Positions 28,041 to 36,927 of a stretch of DNA of 64,000 nt are shown in pieces. Position 1 is the stretch's first letter, and the number at the start of each line of letters is the position of its first letter. The notes beneath the pieces are model-generated. The model did not search any database. It had not been told where the DNA came from and was given only the letters and a program-made list of their open reading frames with translations. The position numbers and the translations under genes are program-made. Location: the NCBI RefSeq assembly GCF_900231835.1, contig NZ_OCTN01000001.1:806001-870000 (forward strand). Direction: 5' to 3'. The stretch comes from Pontivivens marinum (GTDB taxonomy: Bacteria; Pseudomonadota; Alphaproteobacteria; Rhodobacterales; Rhodobacteraceae).

Positions 28041-28465
28041 ACACGCCATTACCCACCACCACCCAAGCCAAATCGCAGGCCAAGGCTTTGCGCACGCAAC
28101 TGGCCGCGCAGGGCACCGAAATCGGTCATGCGCAGGCGTTGGAGCGTGTGGCCCAGCAATACGGGTTTGCCGATTGGAACACGCTTAGCGCGCGCATCGC
28201 GAATACCCCGCCCCCCGAATGGCGGATCGGCGCACGGGTGCGCGGCGCATATCTGTCGCAGGATTTCACGGCTACGGTGGTGACAATCGACGCCCAGCGC
28301 CCCGGTTGGTTCGGCGTGGAGCTGGATCTGGATCAACCGGTCGATGTCGTGACCTTTGACAGCTTTTCCAACTTTCGCAAACGCATCCGTGGCACCGTCG
28401 GGCCGCAGGGCACATCGCAGGAGCGGACATCGGACGGCGTGCCACACCTGACCCTGCACCAGTAA
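28037..28465 (+). CDS. Glyoxalase-superfamily-type small protein (PF20066-like)
   Basis: 142 residues. The N terminus has the compact helical pattern 'AKALRTQLAAQGTEIGHAQALERVAQQYGFADWNTLSA' characteristic of proteins annotated as glyoxalase superfamily. The C-terminal half is a small beta domain ('GARVRGAYLSQDFTATVVTI', 'VELDLDQPVDVVTFDSF'). No catalytic residues can be named. ATG 28037 overlaps the MATE stop, so the two are translationally coupled. Confidence 0.65.
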   Translation: MNTPLPTTTQAKSQAKALRTQLAAQGTEIGHAQALERVAQQYGFADWNTLSARIANTPPPEWRIGARVRGAYLSQDFTATVVTIDAQRPGWFGVELDLDQPVDVVTFDSFSNFRKRIRGTVGPQGTSQERTSDGVPHLTLHQ

Positions 28466-28470
28466 AATAG

Positions 28471-28496
28471 ATCGGGGCGGCATCCACCGCCCCGGT
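28471..28496. terminator. Bidirectional hairpin between convergent genes
   Basis: A 10-bp stem (one G-U pair) with a 6-base loop fills most of the 38-base gap between the glyoxalase-like gene and the convergent DUF2147 gene. There is no pronounced T-tract. Confidence 0.55.
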
Positions 28497-28503
28497 CACC
28501 GCA

Positions 28504-28899
28504 TCAGTTTACGCGGGTCCAATCCTGCGACCGGCAAATGAACAGAACGCATCCCGAAACGGACAGCGTGTCACCGTTCAGCTCCATCTTGGATGTATAG
28601 GTCTTGTCCTGATCCGGCGCCCAGATCGTGCCGCTATCCCATGCATTGGTGCCGCTTGGCTGCATGTCCCAGATAATCGGCTTGCCCACGATTTCCTGAT
28701 TGCCCGCGGACCCGTCCGCCTCGAACACACCGGTGATGTTACCACATGTCTGGCTGGCCTCGGCTGCACATGCGCCGATATCGACCGTGATATAGCTGCC
28801 CGTATCGCTGGGCGCGGATTGCCACGTACCGGCCACGTCCTGCGCGTGTACGGCCATTGGTGCCAATGTCAGGGCGGCAGCTAGAATGATCTTCTTCAT
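28504..28899 (-). CDS. DUF2147 periplasmic protein
   Basis: 131 residues with a clear signal peptide ('[19 protein letters not shown]'). The mature part starts '[21 protein letters not shown]' and shows the DUF2147 lipocalin-like pattern with four cysteines. It ends '[16 protein letters not shown]', as in the family. Function unknown. It is encoded against the histidine genes, upstream of and divergent from hisA. The start ATG 28899 has GGAGA upstream. Confidence 0.85.
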   Translation of the reverse strand: MKKIILAAALTLAPMAVHAQDVAGTWQSAPSDTGSYITVDIGACAAEASQTCGNITGVFEADGSAGNQEIVGKPIIWDMQPSGTNAWDSGTIWAPDQDKTYTSKMELNGDTLSVSGCVLFICRSQDWTRVN

Positions 28900-29044
28900 G
28901 GATATCTCCCCGTTATTATTACCTCAAACCCTGATACGGCACCTGATTGCGGTCAACTGCGACGTAGCGGGAGCAGCGAGCCTTTGCAAAATCCCGTTCG
29001 GCCCGTTACCTGCAACACAACCCTACTGTGCTGGAGCTGACGCG

Positions 29045-29767
29045 ATGATCCTTTACCCTGCAATCGACCTCAAAGATGGCGCCTGCGTGCGTCTGTACAA
29101 AGGCGACATGGACAAGGCGACCGTGTTTGGCGACGACCCCGCCGCACAGGCCCGCAGCTTTGTCGAGGCAGGCTGCGAATGGCTGCACTTGGTCGATCTG
29201 AACGGGGCCTTTGCCGGTAAGCCCGTGAACGGCGCCGCAGTTGAGGCGATTCTGGCCGCGACAAACGTTCCCGCACAACTGGGCGGCGGCATCCGCGACA
29301 TGGCCACGATCGAGGCATGGCTGGACAAGGGGCTGGCCCGCGTCATCCTGGGCACCATCGCCGTGCGTGATCCAGCGCTGGTGCGTGAGGCGGCCAAAGC
29401 ATTCCCGGGCAAGGTCGCCGTCGGCATCGACGCCCGCGACGGCATGGTCGCGGTTGAGGGCTGGGCAGAAACCACCGACACCACAGCCACCGATCTGGCC
29501 CGCCAGTTCGAGGATGCAGGCGTTGCCGCCATCATCTACACCGACATTGACCGCGACGGCGCAATGCAGGGGCCGAATGTTGCGGCGACTGCTGCCTTGG
29601 CCAGCGCGGTTTCGATTCCCGTAATTGCCAGCGGCGGCGTCTCCTCGCTGGACGATCTGCGCGCGCTCAAGGATAGCGGCGCCGCACTGGATGGCGCAAT
29701 TTCGGGCCGCGCCCTATATGATGGAAAGATCGATTTGGCACAGGCTGTCGCCCTGCTAAAATCCTAG
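29045..29767 (+). CDS. hisA: Phosphoribosylformimino-5-aminoimidazole carboxamide ribotide isomerase
   Basis: A 240-residue TIM barrel catalysing an Amadori rearrangement in histidine synthesis. The catalytic Asp is in 'YPAIDLKDG' and the second in '[12 protein letters not shown]'; phosphate-binding glycines are in '[17 protein letters not shown]' and '[11 protein letters not shown]'. The frame continues 53 codons upstream, but homology begins at ATG 29045. Confidence 0.97.
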   Translation: MILYPAIDLKDGACVRLYKGDMDKATVFGDDPAAQARSFVEAGCEWLHLVDLNGAFAGKPVNGAAVEAILAATNVPAQLGGGIRDMATIEAWLDKGLARVILGTIAVRDPALVREAAKAFPGKVAVGIDARDGMVAVEGWAETTDTTATDLARQFEDAGVAAIIYTDIDRDGAMQGPNVAATAALASAVSIPVIASGGVSSLDDLRALKDSGAALDGAISGRALYDGKIDLAQAVALLKS

Positions 29768-29829
29768 TAATAGGCGGCCGTCGCAATTAGCGCGAATGCC
29801 GAACACACTGCGAACACGTTCAATACCAT
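29764..29829 (-). CDS. Putative 21-residue single-helix membrane micropeptide
   Basis: An ORF of 22 codons antisense to the hisA-hisF gap encodes [21 protein letters not shown], almost entirely one hydrophobic helix. Its ATG (29829) is preceded by GGAGG with a 5-base spacer, one of the best ribosome-binding sites in the window, which is unlikely by chance in a 128-base gap. Its stop overlaps the hisA stop codon on the other strand. No homology is known to me; expression is inferred from the Shine-Dalgarno site only. Confidence 0.5.
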   Translation of the reverse strand: MVLNVFAVCSAFALIATAAYY

Positions 29830-29895
29830 AGCTTCCTCCGTTTTGATCGAGCTTAGTTACGGTATATGAACGCCAAATTAAGCGCCGGAGTTCCC

Positions 29896-30657
29896 ATGCT
29901 GAAAACACGCATCATCCCCTGTCTGGACGTAAAGGACGGGCGCGTCGTCAAGGGCGTTAACTTCAAGGGCCTCGTCGATGCCGGTGATCCGGTTGAGGCC
30001 GCAATCGCCTATGATGCGGCTGGTGCGGATGAACTATGCTTCCTCGACATTGCCGCGACACTGGAAAATCGCGGCACCATGTTCGATGTGGTCAGCCGCA
30101 CGGCGGAACAGTGTTTTATGCCCCTGACCGTCGGCGGCGGTGTGCGCACCGTGGCCGATGTGCGCGCCCTGCTGCTGGCGGGCGCGGATAAGGTCAGCTT
30201 CAATTCCGCCGCTGTCGCCAATCGCGATGTAATCGACGCAGCGGCTGAAAAGTTCGGCGCGCAATGCATCGTCGTCGCCGTTGACGCAAAAACGGTGGAG
30301 CCGGGCCGTTGGGAGATTTTCACCCATGGCGGCACCAAGCGCACCGGCATCGACGCCGTGGAATTCGCCACCGATATGGCACGGCGCGGCGCGGGTGAAA
30401 TCCTGCTGACCTCTATGGACAAGGACGGCACCAAATCCGGCTATAACCTGCTCCTGACCCGCGCGATTTCCGATGCCGTTTCCGTGCCGGTCATTGCATC
30501 CGGCGGGGTTGGCACGCTGGACCATCTGGTTGAGGGCGTGACCGAGGGCGGCGCGAATGCCGTTCTGGCCGCCTCGATCTTCCACTTCGGCACCTACACA
30601 ATCGGCGAGGCTAAGGCCCACATGGCCGCCGCCGGCATCCCCATGAGGTTGACATGA
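29896..30657 (+). CDS. hisF: Imidazole glycerol phosphate synthase cyclase subunit
   Basis: A 253-residue TIM barrel that uses ammonia from HisH to make imidazole glycerol phosphate and AICAR. The catalytic aspartates are in '[14 protein letters not shown]' and '[13 protein letters not shown]'. The start is ATG 29896; a GTG/ATG extension at 29866 has no homology. Its stop overlaps hisE by four bases. Confidence 0.97.
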   Translation: MLKTRIIPCLDVKDGRVVKGVNFKGLVDAGDPVEAAIAYDAAGADELCFLDIAATLENRGTMFDVVSRTAEQCFMPLTVGGGVRTVADVRALLLAGADKVSFNSAAVANRDVIDAAAEKFGAQCIVVAVDAKTVEPGRWEIFTHGGTKRTGIDAVEFATDMARRGAGEILLTSMDKDGTKSGYNLLLTRAISDAVSVPVIASGGVGTLDHLVEGVTEGGANAVLAASIFHFGTYTIGEAKAHMAAAGIPMRLT

Positions 30658-30968
30658 CCGACGTCCTGACCCGCCTGTCCGAAACCATCGCCGCCCGTGC
30701 CGATGCTGATCCTGACAGCTCGCACACCGCACGGATGCTGTCCAGGGGCCCCGAAAAATGCGCCGAGAAATTCGGTGAGGAAGCCATCGAGGCCATTATC
30801 GAGGCCGCCAAGGGCAATACCGACAAACTGACCTATGAGGCCGCAGACGTGGTCTATCACCTGATGGTCATGCTGACCGCCCGCGGCATCGCATGGGCCG
30901 ACGTTTTGACCGAGCTTGAGCGCCGTGAAGGCACCTCCGGCATTGCCGAGAAAGCATCCCGCACATGA
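30654..30968 (+). CDS. hisE: Phosphoribosyl-ATP diphosphatase
   Basis: 104 residues, an all-alpha MazG-like hydrolase for the second step of histidine synthesis. The metal-binding acidic helices are '[14 protein letters not shown]' and '[14 protein letters not shown]'. It is a stand-alone HisE without a HisI fusion. It overlaps hisF by ATGA upstream and rluE by ATGA downstream. Confidence 0.95.
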   Translation: MTDVLTRLSETIAARADADPDSSHTARMLSRGPEKCAEKFGEEAIEAIIEAAKGNTDKLTYEAADVVYHLMVMLTARGIAWADVLTELERREGTSGIAEKASRT

Positions 30969-31507
30969 CAACGATCCTGTTCAACAAGCCCTTCGACGTG
31001 CTGTCCCAGTTCACGGATGAGGGCACCAAGGATTCGGCCCGCCGCACCCTGTCCGATTTCATCGACGTAAAACACGTCTACGCCGCCGGCCGTCTGGACC
31101 GCGACAGCGAGGGTTTGCTGGTTCTGACCGATGACGGTCAGCTACAGGCCCGCATCGCGCATCCGAAATATAAGACCGCTAAAACCTATTGGGTACAGGT
31201 CGAGGGCGCGCCCACCGATCGCGACATCGCCGCCCTGCGCACCGGCGTTACCCTAAAGGACGGCAAAACCGCCCCCGCCGAGGTTGAGTTGATGGAGGAG
31301 CCCAAGGTCTGGGCCCGCACCCCACCCGTCCGCTATCGCAAAAGCGTGCCGGATAGCTGGCTGAAAATCACCATCCGCGAGGGACGCAACCGGCAGGTCC
31401 GCCGCATGACCGCCGCCATCGGCTTCCCCACGCTGCGGCTGATCCGCTACAGCATCGGGGACTGGACGATTGACGGCATCAATAACGGCGCATGGCGTAA
31501 AACCTAA
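30965..31507 (+). CDS. rluE: 23S rRNA pseudouridine(2457) synthase, RluE type
   Basis: 180 residues of the RsuA/RluB/E/F family without an S4 domain. The catalytic Asp is in '[14 protein letters not shown]'. '[15 protein letters not shown]', '[32 protein letters not shown]' and 'GDWTIDGI' follow E. coli RluE closely. The target U2457 is inferred from that similarity. It is coupled by a 4-base overlap to hisE and overlaps the convergent ABC ATPase gene by four bases. Confidence 0.88.
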   Translation: MTTILFNKPFDVLSQFTDEGTKDSARRTLSDFIDVKHVYAAGRLDRDSEGLLVLTDDGQLQARIAHPKYKTAKTYWVQVEGAPTDRDIAALRTGVTLKDGKTAPAEVELMEEPKVWARTPPVRYRKSVPDSWLKITIREGRNRQVRRMTAAIGFPTLRLIRYSIGDWTIDGINNGAWRKT

Positions 31508-32427
31508 GCTGCCTTGGTAATCTCGCGGAACACATCCTCCAGATGCGGTTCCTCGGTCGCCATATCCTGGATCACCACGCCCTGATTACGCAGGTGGTCC
31601 AGCAAATCCATCGCGGAATGCGCGGATTTGCGGTAACTTAGCACCAATGCGCCATCCTCACGACGGGTGCCGTTCACACCCTCGGGCAAGGCGGGAACGC
31701 CCTGCCCCTCCGTCGTAACCACCAGCGATTTGGCGTCCAGACGTTTCAGCAAGTTGCTCGTCTCATCACATTCCACCAATTTACCGGCGGAGATGATGCC
31801 GATGCGATCACACATCGCCTCGGCTTCCTCCAGATAATGGGTGGTAAGGATGATGGTGGTGCCTGCCTCGTTCAACTCACGCACGTAATCCCACAACATC
31901 AGACGCAATTCGATATCCACGCCCGCGGTGGGTTCGTCCAGCACCAGAACCTGTGGCGCGTGAACCAAAGCCTTGGCCACCAGCAGCCGCCGCCGCATAC
32001 CGCCGGACAGGGTGCGGGCATAGGCTTCGGCCTTATCCAGCAGGCCAACCTTCTCCAGAATCTGGTCCGTGCGACGCTCGGACCGTGGCACACCGTATAG
32101 ACCGGCCTGAACCTCCAGCGCGGCACGCGGGGTAAAGAACGGATCGACGTTCAGCTCCTGCGGCACCACCCCGATCGAGGCACGCGACATGCGTGGGTTT
32201 TCATCCTGATCGAATCCCCAGATTCGCACATTGCCCGCCGTCTTGTTCACCAGACCGGCCATGATGTTGATGGTCGTGGACTTACCCGCACCATTCGGCC
32301 CCAACAGGCCAAAGATTGATCCGGCAGGAATGCTCAGATCCAATCCCTCCAGCGCGATCTTGTCATCGCCGCCGCCCTGACCACGATAAACCTTGCGCAA
32401 GCCCGCCAGCTCAATTGCGTTTTCCAC
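31504..32427 (-). CDS. ABC transporter ATP-binding protein (ABC-2/DrrA-NatA type)
   Basis: A 307-residue ATPase: Walker A 'GPNGAGKST' (about 43-51), Q-loop, signature 'LSGGMRRRL', Walker B '[12 protein letters not shown]', H-loop 'TTHYLEEAE', and a C-terminal domain of the drug/sodium-export type. No ABC-2 permease gene is adjacent, so its membrane partner must be elsewhere. The upstream gene is divergent. Confidence 0.9.
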   Translation of the reverse strand: MENAIELAGLRKVYRGQGGGDDKIALEGLDLSIPAGSIFGLLGPNGAGKSTTINIMAGLVNKTAGNVRIWGFDQDENPRMSRASIGVVPQELNVDPFFTPRAALEVQAGLYGVPRSERRTDQILEKVGLLDKAEAYARTLSGGMRRRLLVAKALVHAPQVLVLDEPTAGVDIELRLMLWDYVRELNEAGTTIILTTHYLEEAEAMCDRIGIISAGKLVECDETSNLLKRLDAKSLVVTTEGQGVPALPEGVNGTRREDGALVLSYRKSAHSAMDLLDHLRNQGVVIQDMATEEPHLEDVFREITKAA

Positions 32428-32545
32428 AGTCCTGCTCTCCTGATGCTCTGTCCGGTCTTGTCGCCGTGTGCGCTATCGTTATCATGCACACCAACAGCGA
32501 TGTAGGCCGTCCGGCCCCCAAACCCAAGAGTTGTCGGAGAGACAT

Positions 32546-32728
32546 ATGACGATCGAGGCCCCCGAAGTCGAATACGTGACCAAAGCCCGCATCCATTGCG
32601 ACGGTGGCACAGCAGGTCTGGGCCATCCCCGCGTATGGTACACCATCGCGCCAGAGGACGGTTACGTGGAGTGCGGTTATTGCGACAAGAAATTCGTGCT
32701 TGAGGGCAGCGTCGCCGACGACCGCTAA
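32546..32728 (+). CDS. zf-CHCC zinc-finger protein (NDUFS6-like)
   Basis: 60 residues with one zinc site built from Cys in 'IHCDGG', His in 'GHPRVWYTI' and Cys pair in 'ECGYCDKKF', the CHCC pattern of mitochondrial complex I subunit NDUFS6 and its alphaproteobacterial homologues. By family knowledge it may assist complex I assembly or stability. No nuo gene is in this window. The start is ATG 32546; the reading frame upstream of it is not homologous. Confidence 0.85.
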   Translation: MTIEAPEVEYVTKARIHCDGGTAGLGHPRVWYTIAPEDGYVECGYCDKKFVLEGSVADDR

Positions 32729-32802
32729 CACTCCTGACAGAACGCTGTCAGCAGGGGGGTGCTAATCCTGTGCCATCGCAACGATGTGACAAGGAACACG
32801 CA

Positions 32803-33180
32803 ATGACCACTCCCCCTGTAAATGCCGCCATCTGGTTTGAAATTCCGGTTCTGGATCTGGACGCAGGCATGGCGTTCTACGGCGCCGTACTGAGTTGCCA
32901 GATGGAAGCCACCTCCGAAATGGGCCCGCAACCGATCTCGTTCTTCCCCTATCAGGGCGGAACGGGCGTTTCCGGCCACCTCTATGCAGGCAAACCCTCA
33001 ACCGAGGGCAGCACCATCCACCTGTTCCTGCCAGATAGCGTGGAGGCCGCATCCGAACGTTGCCGCGCCGCTGGCGGCAAGGTGATCTCGGACCCTGTCA
33101 CCATCCCCGCTGGCCGCTTTGTCTATGCGACCGATCCGGACGGCAACTCCATCGGCCTGTTTGAGCCGAAGGCAGCATAA
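32803..33180 (+). CDS. VOC family protein (glyoxalase/bleomycin-resistance fold)
   Basis: 125 residues with the two-module VOC pattern: 'AIWFEIPVLDLDAGMAFYGAVL' at the N terminus and 'GRFVYATDPDGNSIGLFEPKAA' at the C terminus. Members include glyoxalase I-like enzymes, dioxygenases and binding proteins; the substrate is unknown. It is followed after three bases by a WYL-type regulator on the same strand, probably one operon. Confidence 0.85.
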   Translation: MTTPPVNAAIWFEIPVLDLDAGMAFYGAVLSCQMEATSEMGPQPISFFPYQGGTGVSGHLYAGKPSTEGSTIHLFLPDSVEAASERCRAAGGKVISDPVTIPAGRFVYATDPDGNSIGLFEPKAA

Positions 33181-33183
33181 GCC

Positions 33184-33867
33184 ATGCGCCGCGCCGACCG
33201 CCTGTTCCAGATCGTTCAGTATCTGCGGGGCGGTCGGCTGATCACCGCTAAAACTCTGGCCGAACGGCTGGAAGTATCCGAACGCACAATCTACCGCGAC
33301 ATCGCTGACCTCATCGGCTCCGGCGTACCGGTGGAGGGCGAGGCAGGCGTCGGGTATCTGATGCGCGAGGGGTACGACCTGCCCCCGCTAATGTTCACCC
33401 GCGACGAATTACACGCACTGGTCGCAGGCATCCGCATGGCGCGGGCCTTTGGCGGGGCCTCACTGGCCCTCGCGGCCGAGGACGCCCTGTCGAAAATCGA
33501 ATCCGCAGTGCCTGATGCGCCGAATATCGATGCCAACGCCGTCCCGATCTATGCAATTGGCGGCGGCGAGACCACCAGCCTCGCCCGCCCGCTGCTGGAT
33601 CAGATCCAATCCGCCTGCAATTCCCACACCCGCCTGCACTTCGCCTATCGCGACAAGGACGGTCAAGCCTCAACCCGCATCATCCGCCCGCTGGGCCTAT
33701 GGTTCTGGGGCCAAGTCTGGACGCTGGTGGCATGGTGCGAACTGCGCCACGATTACCGCATGTTCCGTGTGGATCGCATTGCCGACCTGACACTTGGCGC
33801 GCCATTCACCGAAACCGAGGAAACCTCGCTGCGCACCTTCTTTGCCATGCGTCACCATCAGCGATAA
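33184..33867 (+). CDS. YafY-type transcriptional regulator (HTH_11 plus WYL domain)
   Basis: 227 residues. The N-terminal winged helix is visible in 'TAKTLAERLEVSERTIYRDIADL' (about 21-43), then a ligand-type WYL domain around 140-205 ('IRPLGLWFWGQVWTLVAWCELRHDYRMFRVDRI'). Such regulators often control the VOC gene next to them. Autoregulation of this two-gene unit is inferred, with no obvious operator in the 74-base region upstream of the VOC gene. Repeat copy 4 begins four bases after its stop. Confidence 0.88.
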   Translation: MRRADRLFQIVQYLRGGRLITAKTLAERLEVSERTIYRDIADLIGSGVPVEGEAGVGYLMREGYDLPPLMFTRDELHALVAGIRMARAFGGASLALAAEDALSKIESAVPDAPNIDANAVPIYAIGGGETTSLARPLLDQIQSACNSHTRLHFAYRDKDGQASTRIIRPLGLWFWGQVWTLVAWCELRHDYRMFRVDRIADLTLGAPFTETEETSLRTFFAMRHHQR

Positions 33868-33871
33868 CCGG

Positions 33872-33906
33872 CCATATCGCATTCTCAAAATATCCGCGCC
33901 GCAGGC
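33872..33906 (-). repeat. Intergenic repeat, copy 4
   Basis: A 35-base element, opposite orientation to copy 1 and identical to it at 33 of 35 positions. It lies between the WYL regulator and polA, with 67 bases left before the polA start. Confidence 0.75.
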
Positions 33907-33973
33907 TTCCCGTCCCCTCGCATTCCCCACGCCGATCCCCTAATCTGCCCCCTCAAAATCGAAGGGGCACGAC

Positions 33974-36775
33974 ATGGCTATCGGCAAGGGACACCACCTG
34001 CATCTGATCGACGGATCGGGGTTCATCTTTCGGGCCTTCCACGCCCTGCCGCCCCTGACACGCAAATCCGACGGCCTGCCGGTGGGCGCGGTTTCGGGCT
34101 TTTGCAACATGCTGTTCAAAATGCTTGAGGGGAATACAGGCCACGACGCGCCAACCCATCTGGCCGTGATCTTTGACCATTCGTCCAAGACGTTCCGAAA
34201 CGACATCTACCCGCAATACAAGGCCCAGCGCCCCCCCATGCCCGAGGATTTGCGCCCGCAAATGCCCCTAACGCGTGAGGCAACCCGCGCCTTTGGCCTG
34301 TGTTGTATCGAGCAGGAAGGATGGGAGGCCGACGACCTGATCGCAACCTTCGCCTGTCAGGCCCGTGATGCAGGCGCGCGTGTTACCATCATCTCGTCTG
34401 ACAAGGACCTGATGCAACTGGTCGGTGACGGCGTTGAAATGATGGACGGCATGAAGAACGTCACCATCGGACCGGATGAGGTACACGCAAAGTTCGGCGT
34501 CGCCCCCAACCGTGTGATCGACGTGCAATCGCTGGCCGGTGACAGCGTTGATAACGTGCCGGGCGCGCCGGGGATCGGCATCAAAACCGCCGCTCTGTTG
34601 ATTAACGAATATGGCGACGTGGAAACCCTGCTGGAACGCGCATCTGAAATTAAGCAGCCCAAGCGCCGCCAAACCCTGATCGACAATGCCGAACAGGTCC
34701 GCATTTCCAAACGCCTTGTGACGTTGGAGAAAAACGTACCGGTTGAAGTCAGCATCGACGCGATGGAGGTGCAGCCGCTGGACCCCGAGGTCGTGCTGCC
34801 TTTCCTCGCCGATATGGAGTTCCGCACCATGACCACCCGCGTCGCGGCCAAGCTGGGCGCGGCCGCACCGACCATCGCGGAACCGCCCCCCGACACCAGC
34901 ACCGGCGCGGAGCCGGACATGCCCGCCATCGACCACTCGAAATACGAGATCGTGCGCGATGCGGCGGCCCTGCAAACATGGATCGACCGGGTTTATCAGC
35001 GCGGCTACGTTGCGGTGGATACGGAGACCACCGGCCTTGATGAAATGCGCGCCGACCTTGTTGGCGTCTGCCTCAGCGTGGAGGCGGGTGAGGCCTGCTA
35101 TATCCCGCTCTCCCACGTGAACGGCACCGGCGACCTGCTGGGCGGGGCGGAACGGTGCGAGGGCCAGATGGACTTCGCTCAAGCTCTCGAAATGCTGACC
35201 CCGATGCTTGAGGATGCAGCCATCCTCAAAATCATGCAAAACGCCAAATATGATATGAAGATCTTCGCACGGCTCGACGTTACCGTCGCGCCGTTCGACG
35301 ATACGATGCTGATCTCCTACGCACAAAATGCGGGCCTGCACGGGCATGGCATGGATGCGCTGGCTGAGCGGTATCTGGATCATAAGACGATCCCGATCAA
35401 AACGCTGATCGGCACCGGCAAAAAACAAATCACTTTCGATCTGGTCAAGATCGAGGACGCCGCCCCCTACGCGGCCGAGGATGCAGACATCACCCTGCGC
35501 CTGTGGACCGCCCTGAAACCGAACCTCGTCACATCGCGCACCACCAATGTGTACGAAACGATGGAGCGCCCGCTGGTCCCTGTTCTGGCCCAGATGGAAC
35601 GCCACGGGGTAAAGGTGGATCGCGACCATCTCAGCCGCATGTCCAACACCTTCGCCCAGAAAATGGCGGGGCTCGAGGATGAAATCCACACCCTTGCGGG
35701 GCGTAAATTCAATGTCGGATCGCCCAAACAGCTGGGCGAGATCCTGTTTGATGAGATGAGCCTGGAGGGCGGTAAAAAGGGTAAGACCGGCGCCTATGGA
35801 ACCGGCGCGGATATCCTCGAAACGCTTGCGGCACAGGGCAATGATCTGCCCGCGCGGGTGCTGGACTGGCGGCAGCTTAGCAAGCTGAAATCGACCTATA
35901 CCGATGCGTTGCAGGAACATATCCATCCCGAAACGGGCCGCGTGCATACGTCCTATTCCATCGCTGGGGCCAATACGGGTCGCCTCGCCTCCACCGACCC
36001 GAACCTGCAAAACATACCCGTCCGAACCGAGGAGGGCCGCCGCATCCGCGAGGCCTTCATCGCCGAGGAAGGCAACGTGCTGGTCAGCCTCGATTACAGC
36101 CAGATCGAGTTGCGCATCCTCGCCCATATCGCCGAAATCGAATCGCTAAAGCAGGCGTTCCGCGATGGCCACGACATCCACGCCATGACCGCGTCGGAAA
36201 TGTTCGGTGTACCTTTGGACGAGATGACCTCGGATGTGCGCCGTCAGGCCAAGGCGATTAACTTCGGCGTCATCTACGGCATCTCTGCCTTTGGCCTCGC
36301 CAATAATCTGCGCATTCCGCGTGAAGACGCAAAGGCCTTTATCGACCGTTATTTCGAGCGTTTCCCCGGCATCCGCAAATATATGGACGACATCGTCGCC
36401 TTCGCGAAGGAGCATAAGCGCGTCGATACCCTGTTCGGTCGCCGCATCCATACGCCCGAAATTGGCGCAGCTGGCCCCCGTGCCGGTTTCGCCAACCGCG
36501 CTGCGATCAACGCCCCGATTCAGGGTACCGCTGCCGACATTATCCGCCGCGCGATGATCCGCGTTCCTGCGGCAATGGAGGCCGCAAAACTGCCCGGTCG
36601 GATGCTGCTACAGGTTCACGATGAATTGCTGTTCGAGGTACCAAAGGAAGCCGCCGACGACCTGATCGGCACCGTACGTCAGGTCATGGAAAACGCCCAC
36701 ATGCCCGCCGTCGCGCTGGACGTACCCCTGATTGTTGAGGGCGGCACAGGCGCAAATTGGGCCGAGGCACATTAA
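33974..36775 (+). CDS. polA: DNA polymerase I
   Basis: 933 residues with all three domains. The 5'-3' exonuclease spans about 1-300 ('DGSGFIFRAFHAL', 'SSDKDLMQLV', 'GDSVDNVPGAPGIG'). The 3'-5' proofreading domain spans about 335-520, with the metal-binding Asp/Glu in 'AVDTETTGLDEM' and 'QNAKYDMKIF'. The polymerase domain has motif A 'DYSQIELRILAH', finger helix 'RRQAKAINFGVIYG' and motif C 'QVHDELLFEV'. All catalytic acidic residues appear intact. It repairs DNA and removes Okazaki primers. A hairpin follows the stop. Confidence 0.97.
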   Translation: MAIGKGHHLHLIDGSGFIFRAFHALPPLTRKSDGLPVGAVSGFCNMLFKMLEGNTGHDAPTHLAVIFDHSSKTFRNDIYPQYKAQRPPMPEDLRPQMPLTREATRAFGLCCIEQEGWEADDLIATFACQARDAGARVTIISSDKDLMQLVGDGVEMMDGMKNVTIGPDEVHAKFGVAPNRVIDVQSLAGDSVDNVPGAPGIGIKTAALLINEYGDVETLLERASEIKQPKRRQTLIDNAEQVRISKRLVTLEKNVPVEVSIDAMEVQPLDPEVVLPFLADMEFRTMTTRVAAKLGAAAPTIAEPPPDTSTGAEPDMPAIDHSKYEIVRDAAALQTWIDRVYQRGYVAVDTETTGLDEMRADLVGVCLSVEAGEACYIPLSHVNGTGDLLGGAERCEGQMDFAQALEMLTPMLEDAAILKIMQNAKYDMKIFARLDVTVAPFDDTMLISYAQNAGLHGHGMDALAERYLDHKTIPIKTLIGTGKKQITFDLVKIEDAAPYAAEDADITLRLWTALKPNLVTSRTTNVYETMERPLVPVLAQMERHGVKVDRDHLSRMSNTFAQKMAGLEDEIHTLAGRKFNVGSPKQLGEILFDEMSLEGGKKGKTGAYGTGADILETLAAQGNDLPARVLDWRQLSKLKSTYTDALQEHIHPETGRVHTSYSIAGANTGRLASTDPNLQNIPVRTEEGRRIREAFIAEEGNVLVSLDYSQIELRILAHIAEIESLKQAFRDGHDIHAMTASEMFGVPLDEMTSDVRRQAKAINFGVIYGISAFGLANNLRIPREDAKAFIDRYFERFPGIRKYMDDIVAFAKEHKRVDTLFGRRIHTPEIGAAGPRAGFANRAAINAPIQGTAADIIRRAMIRVPAAMEAAKLPGRMLLQVHDELLFEVPKEAADDLIGTVRQVMENAHMPAVALDVPLIVEGGTGANWAEAH

Positions 36776-36784
36776 CCCACGACC

Positions 36785-36813
36785 CTGTTGCGGGGCCACA
36801 TCCCCCGCAACAG
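36785..36813 (+). terminator. Hairpin terminator candidate after polA
   Basis: A perfect 11-bp stem (CTGTTGCGGGG/CCCCGCAACAG) with a 7-base loop starts nine bases after the polA stop. The downstream stretch is AT-rich (CCATAAATTT) but not a true T-tract. Confidence 0.6.
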
Positions 36814-36927
36814 CCATAAATTTGCCAGCCGCATAGCAGCCATAGAGCAGCCGGAAAGCAGCCTTGCGAAAACGTGACCTCGTCGTGCAAAAATCCGCGC
36901 TAGGGTCGCCATGAAAGGCAGGTTCCC

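Noticed and set aside
34268-36127. A 619-codon open frame on the minus strand across polA
   Set aside because: It is exactly antisense to the polymerase gene, has no recognisable domain and a His/Gln/Asp-rich composition typical of high-GC shadow frames.
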